Shown here: positions 59,500 through 64,000 of the stretch, piece by piece
Position numbering within the stretch: position 1 is the stretch's first letter
Layout: the number at the start of each line of letters is the position of its first letter
Assembly: GCA_013396525.1 (NCBI GenBank)
Contig: VWYX01000690.1
Location: 179,614-243,613 of the forward strand
Source: Chaetorhynchus papuensis
Lineage: Eukaryota; Chordata; Aves; Passeriformes; Rhipiduridae
DNA length: 64,000 nucleotides
Direction of reading: 5' to 3'
Notes under the pieces: generated by a model
What the model saw: only the letters and a program-made list of their open reading frames with translations
Databases searched by the model: none
Told to the model about the DNA's origin: nothing
Translations under genes and position numbers: made by a program

Positions 59500-60661
59500 C
59501 GAGTCGGAGAGCCATGATGCCCTGAAAACGTGGGGTGCAGCTCCCCCCAGGGTCAGCCCCCACCTCGGAGCACCCACGGGGCCAGCAGCACCCTGAGGTG
59601 CAGCCCTCGCCTTGTGCTCACTGCCTCCCACAGCACTCGGGCTCTGGAGGAGGGGGCTCTCCCCTTCCCCCAAAATCTCCCCCCTCCCCAGCACACGGAC
59701 TCGTGGTAACTCCAGGGAACTGCTCCCTGATCCCGGGTCTGTACCTGCTGCCCCCCTTCCTCCATGGGGCACGGGGGGGGCCCACAGGGCAGTGCCCGGG
59801 GGCTGAGCCCAGCTCGGGCCATGGCTTCTCTCCAGGCACTGCTCCCACCGGCCGCCTTTGCATAGTGACACTTGTGTGACAGGGTGAGCGGGCCCGGGGC
59901 CGCAGCCCCCGCGAGCAGCACCCCGAGGCCTTGCTCCCCACCCGGAGCCGAGGAGGAGGTGGTGAAACCTCTGAGTTTCACCCCAATTACAGTGAAAACC
60001 CCTCAGCAGCAGCTTTCTGCAACAACCCTGTGCCCTCTGCCCCCCCAGCCCTGGCACCTGGGACGGGTGGGGTGGGTGGGGGGTCCCCAGCACGGGTGAC
60101 ACCATGGCAACGTGACCCTAGCACCCCCCCGGCCCGACCTCAGCACCACGCTGGTCCTGGCAGCAGACAAAGGGGGCAACAAGACAGCGAGAAGGGCCCG
60201 GGGACAGACGGAGGGTCACACAGACGGACAGACATCAGAGGTATATTCTTCTTTTTGCAGCGCCAGCGCCCTGGCGCCGCGGGAAGGGGCAGAGTCCTGA
60301 GCGTGGTGCCTGGGAAGGGCCTTGACAGCAACCTCTGGCCCCTCCCTCTCCCACAGCCCCCGGGGCGGGCAGAGGGCACGGGGCCCAGCGCAGGTACGGG
60401 GCAGGTGGGATCCTGAGATGGCCCCGTGCCCCCATCCGCTCCTCGTAAAGTGCGTGGGGGCAGCGGTGCCAGGGCGGGGGCAGCGGGCAGGGCTGGTGCT
60501 GGCCCTGAGAACTCACCCCGGCCCCGCGGCGTGGGGCAAAGTGCTGGGGGTGCCACTCTGGCTCTGCCCCACGGCTCAGCGCTGGCGGCTCGGGGGGCAC
60601 CCCGGGCCAGAGGCTCGGTGACAGGAACGGGGCAGTGGGGCGGGAAGGGGCAGGCGCTTCG

Positions 60662-60839
60662 TCATAGGGGCCGGGGGCCGTGCAGCCCGGCCACCTCGGG
60701 CGTGAGCAGCGGGTTGTGGGTGCCCTTCGTCAGCATCCAGTCATTGAGGAAGGCCTGGGTGGCTTTGCGGTGCGCCAGGCGGTGCGTGATGGAGAAGCCG
60801 GCGTTACCCTCCAGCTGGGACAGGATCACCAACACCTGC
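60662..60839 (-). CDS. CAPN15: CAPN15 last coding exon
   Basis: Acceptor CCCTCCACAG ends at 60840. The exon completes an Arg codon and reads QVLVILSQLEGNAGFSITH to the terminal GLHGPRPL, with TGA at 60664-60662. A 20-bp minisatellite begins about 33 nt upstream of this exon in the intron. Confidence 0.93.
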
Positions 60840-63800
60840 CTGTGGAGGGAGCCACGGGCTCAGGGCAGCAGCCTCCACCCCGGCAATCCCACCTCTGCCC
60901 CAAGAATCCCACCTCCAGTCTGGCAATCCCACCTCCACTCTGGCAATCCCATCTCTGCCCTGGCAATCCCACCTCCACCCCAGCAATCCCACCTCCACCC
61001 CAGCAATCCCACCTCTGCCCTGGCAATCTCACCTCTGTCCCAGCAATCCCACCTCTGCCCTGGCAATCCCACCCTGTCCATGCCCCCCTGCCAGCCCTGG
61101 TTCTGCCTTGCTCCCAGCCTCCTGCCAGCCCCGTGGCAGCCCCCAGGAGCCACCCCTGCCTACCCCAGACCTGTGCAGGGGGGGGACGCTGTCCTGTGTC
61201 TTGAGGCTGCCACGTGTGGACACCACGTTGAAGCTGTCGGTGCAGTCGCACTGCACGTGCAGGTAGGACTTGGGGTGCCGGTTCTCCACCACCACGATGA
61301 GCCCTGCCCAGCCGTGGGTCAGGTAGTAGCAGGTCATCCCCTCACGGCCCTGGGGCAGACAGCAGGGAAGGGGGTGAAGCCTCTGGGCACCCCTATTGCG
61401 GAATCAAACCCCCTGCACCAGCATCTTCCACTCTAGCCAAGGGCTGCCCATCTGCTGGGGTGCCCCACGCTGCCCCAGGGAGCAAAGGGGGTGGGCATCC
61501 AGGGGTGGCAGCCAGAGCTGGCACAGCCCCGCCCAACCCCTGCCTGACCGAGGACACCACAGGTCCAGGCTCCCTCTGGCAGCATCACCCCCCTCCCCAT
61601 TGCAGCCCCCGCCCTGCGCCCCCCACCCACCTCGTGGCGCTCGCCCTTGTTCTCGGTCAGCAGGATGATGGCATCTGCCAGCGTGGTGGGCTGAGCCTCC
61701 ACCTGCTCCACCATCACCAGGCGGGAGCTGTAGATGGCCAGGATGTAGCTGGAATAGTCAGTGGCTGGTCGGCTGCTGGTGGGACTGGAAGCTGCAGAGA
61801 CACCCGGAGGAAGGGGGATCAGGGAGACTGTCACCAAGCCCACAGCCCCCGGGAGCACGGTGCTCCTGGGCTGATGCATGTGCAAAAGGCAACTTCCACC
61901 CTCAAGAAGGTCCCCATGACGAGGACCGAGGGCTTTGGCACCTCTCCCTCCCCCAGGGCCCCTCCATCCCCTCACCCTGGGCAGCAGAGCCAGCCAGGGC
62001 AGCGCTCCAGTGGTTGAAGGCACAGCACACGACGGCGTATTCGCCCGGCTCCAGCATCACGTCGCAGTTGACGAACTTCTTGACGGCTCGTTTGCTGTGG
62101 GCCATCAGCCGGCCCAGGCTCAGCTTGTTCCCGCTGGTGAAGGTGGCCCGGAAAACCATGATGCACAGGTCCAGCAAGTGGCTGTCCACCGTGTCCGACC
62201 TCCTGGGTCAGGAAGGAAGGGTCACATGTCACCCAGGACACAGGCAGCAGATCCAGGGAGAGCTATCCCACTGCCCCAGATATCCAGTCCCAGGAACCAG
62301 CCCTGCATTCAGGGGTTGGATTCCAGCTAAACATGAGCAGTTCCCAAGATTTGGAGAGATGGTGATGGGGGCCCATCCCGGAGCTCTGTGACCCTGGGGG
62401 ATGCCATGTGGTGAGAGGCCAATGTGTTTGGATTTCTTCCGGGCCCACAGAATCACAGAATTGTGGAATCATTAATGTTGGGAAAGTCCTCTAAGACCAT
62501 CAAGTCCAACCATTCACTGCCAAGTCACCACTAACCCATGTCCCCAAGTGCCACATTCATAAGGCTTTTAAATCTTTCCAGGGATGGGGACTCCACCACT
62601 GCCCTGGGCAGCTGTGCCAGGGCCTGACCACCCCTCCAGTGAAAAAATTTTCCCAATATCCAACCTAAACCTCCCCTGGTGCAACTTGAGGCCGTTTCCC
62701 CTTGCCCTGTCTGAAAGCAGAGTTTGACCTCCATCTGGCTGCCCCCTCCTGTCAGGGAGTTGTGCAGAGCCACAAGGTCCCCCCTGAGCCTCCTTTCCTC
62801 CAGGCTGAGCCCCCCCAGTTCCACTGCCCTGCCCAGCTCACCTGCTGCCCTCCTGGAAGAGGGCAAACTCCAGGGCTGCGCGCTCCAACACCGTCAGCGA
62901 TGTCACTGTCACTGGCCCGTTGGCCTTGTTGGGGAACATGCCCTGCACACGCACCTCGTGCCAGTCCGAATGGAGCTTGCAGATATCCACGGAGTCAAAA
63001 TACCTGTGGGGAAGCTGGGCTCAGTCCTGATGGAGCACACTGCATGCTGCAGGACACCCACATTCCCCAGGGATGACCGGTCCCGCCTGCCCCATCGTGA
63101 CCCCGTGTCCCTTTTTCATCCCTGCCCTCATCCCTGCCCCGCAGCTCTGCCTCTGGCAGTGCCATACTTGATGAAGTCGCTGTACTCCATCCAGAAGACG
63201 CCCTCGCTGCTGCCATGGGGCATCAGGTCGTGGCGCAGGGGGAGTGGCCAGTGCGGCCACTCGTCCGACCAGCTGCCGTTCCAGGAGAAGCGGCCCCAGG
63301 GGTTCCGGAGACGCAGTAACCTGGAGGAAGGGGAAAAGTGTCAGAGACCCAGGAGGGAGGGGAGACCCAGCCAGTCCCCCACAAAGGACACCCCGTCACT
63401 CCTGCCTTCCAAAGCCCTCCCAGCATCCCAGAACTAACGTGTGTCCCCAGATGTCCCTGTCCTGCAGCTCTGGACCTGCTGCTGCTCCCTCTGCCCTTCC
63501 CTTGCCCAAAGGGGCTCAGCTGGGTGCTGTGGGGAAGGGCTCAGCAGGGCAGAGGCTGCTCAGAGGGACATGGCTGAAAACAGAGCTTCCTACAGCAGCC
63601 CAGCTGTCAGGGTGGCACCCATTTCTATCCCCCCTCCATCCAACGGTGAGCAGGATGCTCTGAGCACCTCACTGAAGTGAGAGCTCAGCTCCATCCTCTG
63701 TGTCTTGTGAGACCAGGTGAAACATTCTACCCCTGGACATGGAGCCAGCAGCAGGCAAGGACAGCTTATATGACAACAGCATTTATGTGACGCCCTAGGA

Positions 63801-64000
63801 TGGTGTCATCCCTGCTGGCCATGAGGATGGGGCACCAAAGAGTCCCCAGGGTCCCTCAGTTATCCATCCCCAGGGTTTCTGCTGGGACTGCTGACAGCAG
63901 CAGCTGCTGTGCCACGGCAGGCTCCAGCCCGAGCTCACCTGAAGCCCTGGACATCCCGCACGTCCAGGATGGAGTAGGCGTGCCGGGGTCGGAGCCCCAT
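60662..64000 (-). CDS. CAPN15: CAPN15 (calpain 15, SOLH), C-terminal part, seven coding exons
   Basis: Coding exons on minus: 64000-63939 (continues past the right edge), 63320-63168, 63003-62842, 62202-61976, 61791-61631, 61349-61171 and 60839-60662. All introns are GT-AG and phases agree, giving 373 residues plus stop. Calpain 15 is a cytosolic cysteine protease of the SOL family: N-terminal zinc fingers, a calpain catalytic core and a C-terminal SOL-homology domain. Visible here are the catalytic His (RHAYSILDV, codon 63982-63980) and Asn (RNPWG, codon 63304-63302). Then come the end of the core (WMEYSDFIKYFDSVDICKLH), the conserved DYSSYILAIYSSR and HGWAGLIVVVENRHPKSYLH segments, and the terminal GLHGPRPL. 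The catalytic Cys lies outside the window. No frameshift or premature stop was found. PRR35 as the next gene downstream matches mammalian order. Confidence 0.95.
60873..61075. repeat. 20-bp minisatellite in the last CAPN15 intron
   Basis: About ten units of the form TGGCAATCCCACCTCTGCCC repeat with an exact 20-bp period and few substitutions. On the transcribed strand each unit is G-rich (GTGGGATTG). It fills most of the 331-nt intron 60840-61170. Confidence 0.95.
61171..61349 (-). CDS. CAPN15: CAPN15 coding exon (SOL-homology, second last)
   Basis: Acceptor TCTGCCCCAG, donor AG|GTCTGG, which is weaker than the consensus at positions +3 to +6. It encodes GREGMTCYYLTHGWAG through CDCTDSFNVVSTRG to PPLH plus two bases of an Arg codon. 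Confidence 0.93.
61631..61791 (-). CDS. CAPN15: CAPN15 coding exon (DYSSYILAIYSSR segment)
   Basis: Acceptor GTCTCTGCAG, donor GAG|GTGGGT, ending in phase 0. It encodes SSPTSSRPATDYSS, then a beta-rich stretch (YILAIYSSRLVMVEQVEAQ), then LLTENKGERHE. Confidence 0.93.
61976..62202 (-). CDS. CAPN15: CAPN15 coding exon (beta-sandwich-like segment)
   Basis: Acceptor CTGACCCAG, donor CAGG|GTGAGG. It encodes SDTVDSHLLDLCIMVFRATF, the basic SKRAVKKFVNCDVM stretch and EPGEYAVVCCAFNHW. It leaves one base of a split codon. Confidence 0.93.
62448..62833 (-). mobile_element. CR1 LINE fragment inside a CAPN15 intron, same strand as the gene
   Basis: CAGAATCACAGAATTGTGG starts a reversed CR1 that continues through GACCATCAAGTCCAACC, ATGTCCCCAAGTGCC, TCCAGGGATGGGGACTCC and TCCTCCAGGCTGAGCC. 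It occupies most of the 639-nt intron 62203-62841 and stops only a few bases from the 5' splice site at 62841. Confidence 0.92.
62842..63003 (-). CDS. CAPN15: CAPN15 coding exon (end of catalytic core)
   Basis: Acceptor TTCCCCACAG, donor CAG|GTGAGC. It encodes YFDSVDICKLHSDWHEVRV, GMFPNKANGPVTVTSLTVLE and ALFQEGS, leaving AG of a split Arg codon. Confidence 0.93.
63168..63320 (-). CDS. CAPN15: CAPN15 coding exon (catalytic Asn)
   Basis: Acceptor TTCCTCCAG, donor AA|GTATGG, splitting a Lys codon. It encodes LLRLRNPWGRFSWNGSWSD with the active-site Asn in NPWG, then HDLMPHGSSEGVFWMEYSD. Confidence 0.95.
63939..64000 (-). CDS. CAPN15: CAPN15 coding exon, partial (catalytic His)
   Basis: The right window edge cuts this exon, so its acceptor is not visible. 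It encodes MGLRPRHAYSILDVRDVQGF; the His in RHAYS is the active-site His of the calpain triad. Donor CAG|GTGAGC at 63938. Confidence 0.93.

Larger units (their letters stand above)
58905..60661 (-). other. CAPN15: CAPN15 3' UTR
   Basis: The segment extends from the CAPN15 stop codon to about 20 nt past the AATAAA signal, giving a 3' UTR near 1.75 kb. It contains a CA/TG microsatellite and an A/G-rich stretch on plus (59075-59170). No other intron or frame is apparent. The exact cleavage point is estimated. Confidence 0.6.

Noticed and set aside
59425..60105. 226-codon open frame on minus downstream of CAPN15
   Set aside because: Lies inside the CAPN15 3' UTR and runs through the CA/TG microsatellite; no domain.
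60873..61075. regular 20-bp repeats suggesting a CRISPR-like array
   Set aside because: Units are directly adjacent with no unique spacers, in a vertebrate intron. This is a minisatellite.

Overview
This window is vertebrate nuclear DNA, almost certainly avian. It is GC-rich, and at least twelve CR1 LINE tails are scattered through it (short fragments ending in the typical ATTCTATGATTC-type tail), which is typical of birds. Two genes are well supported, both on the minus strand. In genomic order from the right they are CAPN15 (calpain 15/SOLH; only its 3' part is present, 60662-64000, seven coding exons) and PRR35 (two coding exons, 9153-12731). Mammals have the same order and orientation at human 16p13.3, so the synteny supports both calls. 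The exact bird species cannot be read from the sequence.

Layout. 1-6.3 kb: non-coding, with one plus-strand CR1. 6.3-9.15 kb: probable PRR35 3' UTR, with polyadenylation signals on both strands near 6.32-6.37 kb. 9.15-12.99 kb: PRR35 coding exons and adjoining 5' leader. 13-58.9 kb: about 46 kb without a recognisable coding gene. This interval holds CR1 tails, tandem duplications, a 160-bp perfect dispersed duplication, CpG-dense segments and several AT-rich islands with clustered transcription-factor motifs. It also holds one candidate exon on the PRR35 strand (30558-30759) and a near-perfect 71-nt hairpin (35742-35812). A GGGAT pentanucleotide array contains an assembly gap of 275 N (37104-37378). 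58.9-60.66 kb: CAPN15 3' UTR with a CA/TG microsatellite. 60.66-64 kb: CAPN15 exons carrying the catalytic His and Asn of the calpain core and the whole C-terminal SOL-homology part; the catalytic Cys and the zinc fingers lie beyond the right edge.

The two genes are not an operon. CAPN15 is a calpain-type cysteine protease. PRR35 is a nuclear-type protein with an atypical C2HC finger related to that of ZNF750 and a CtBP-type PLDLS motif. The long spacer between them looks regulatory. Its motif clusters are read by eye, and no conservation test could be run.
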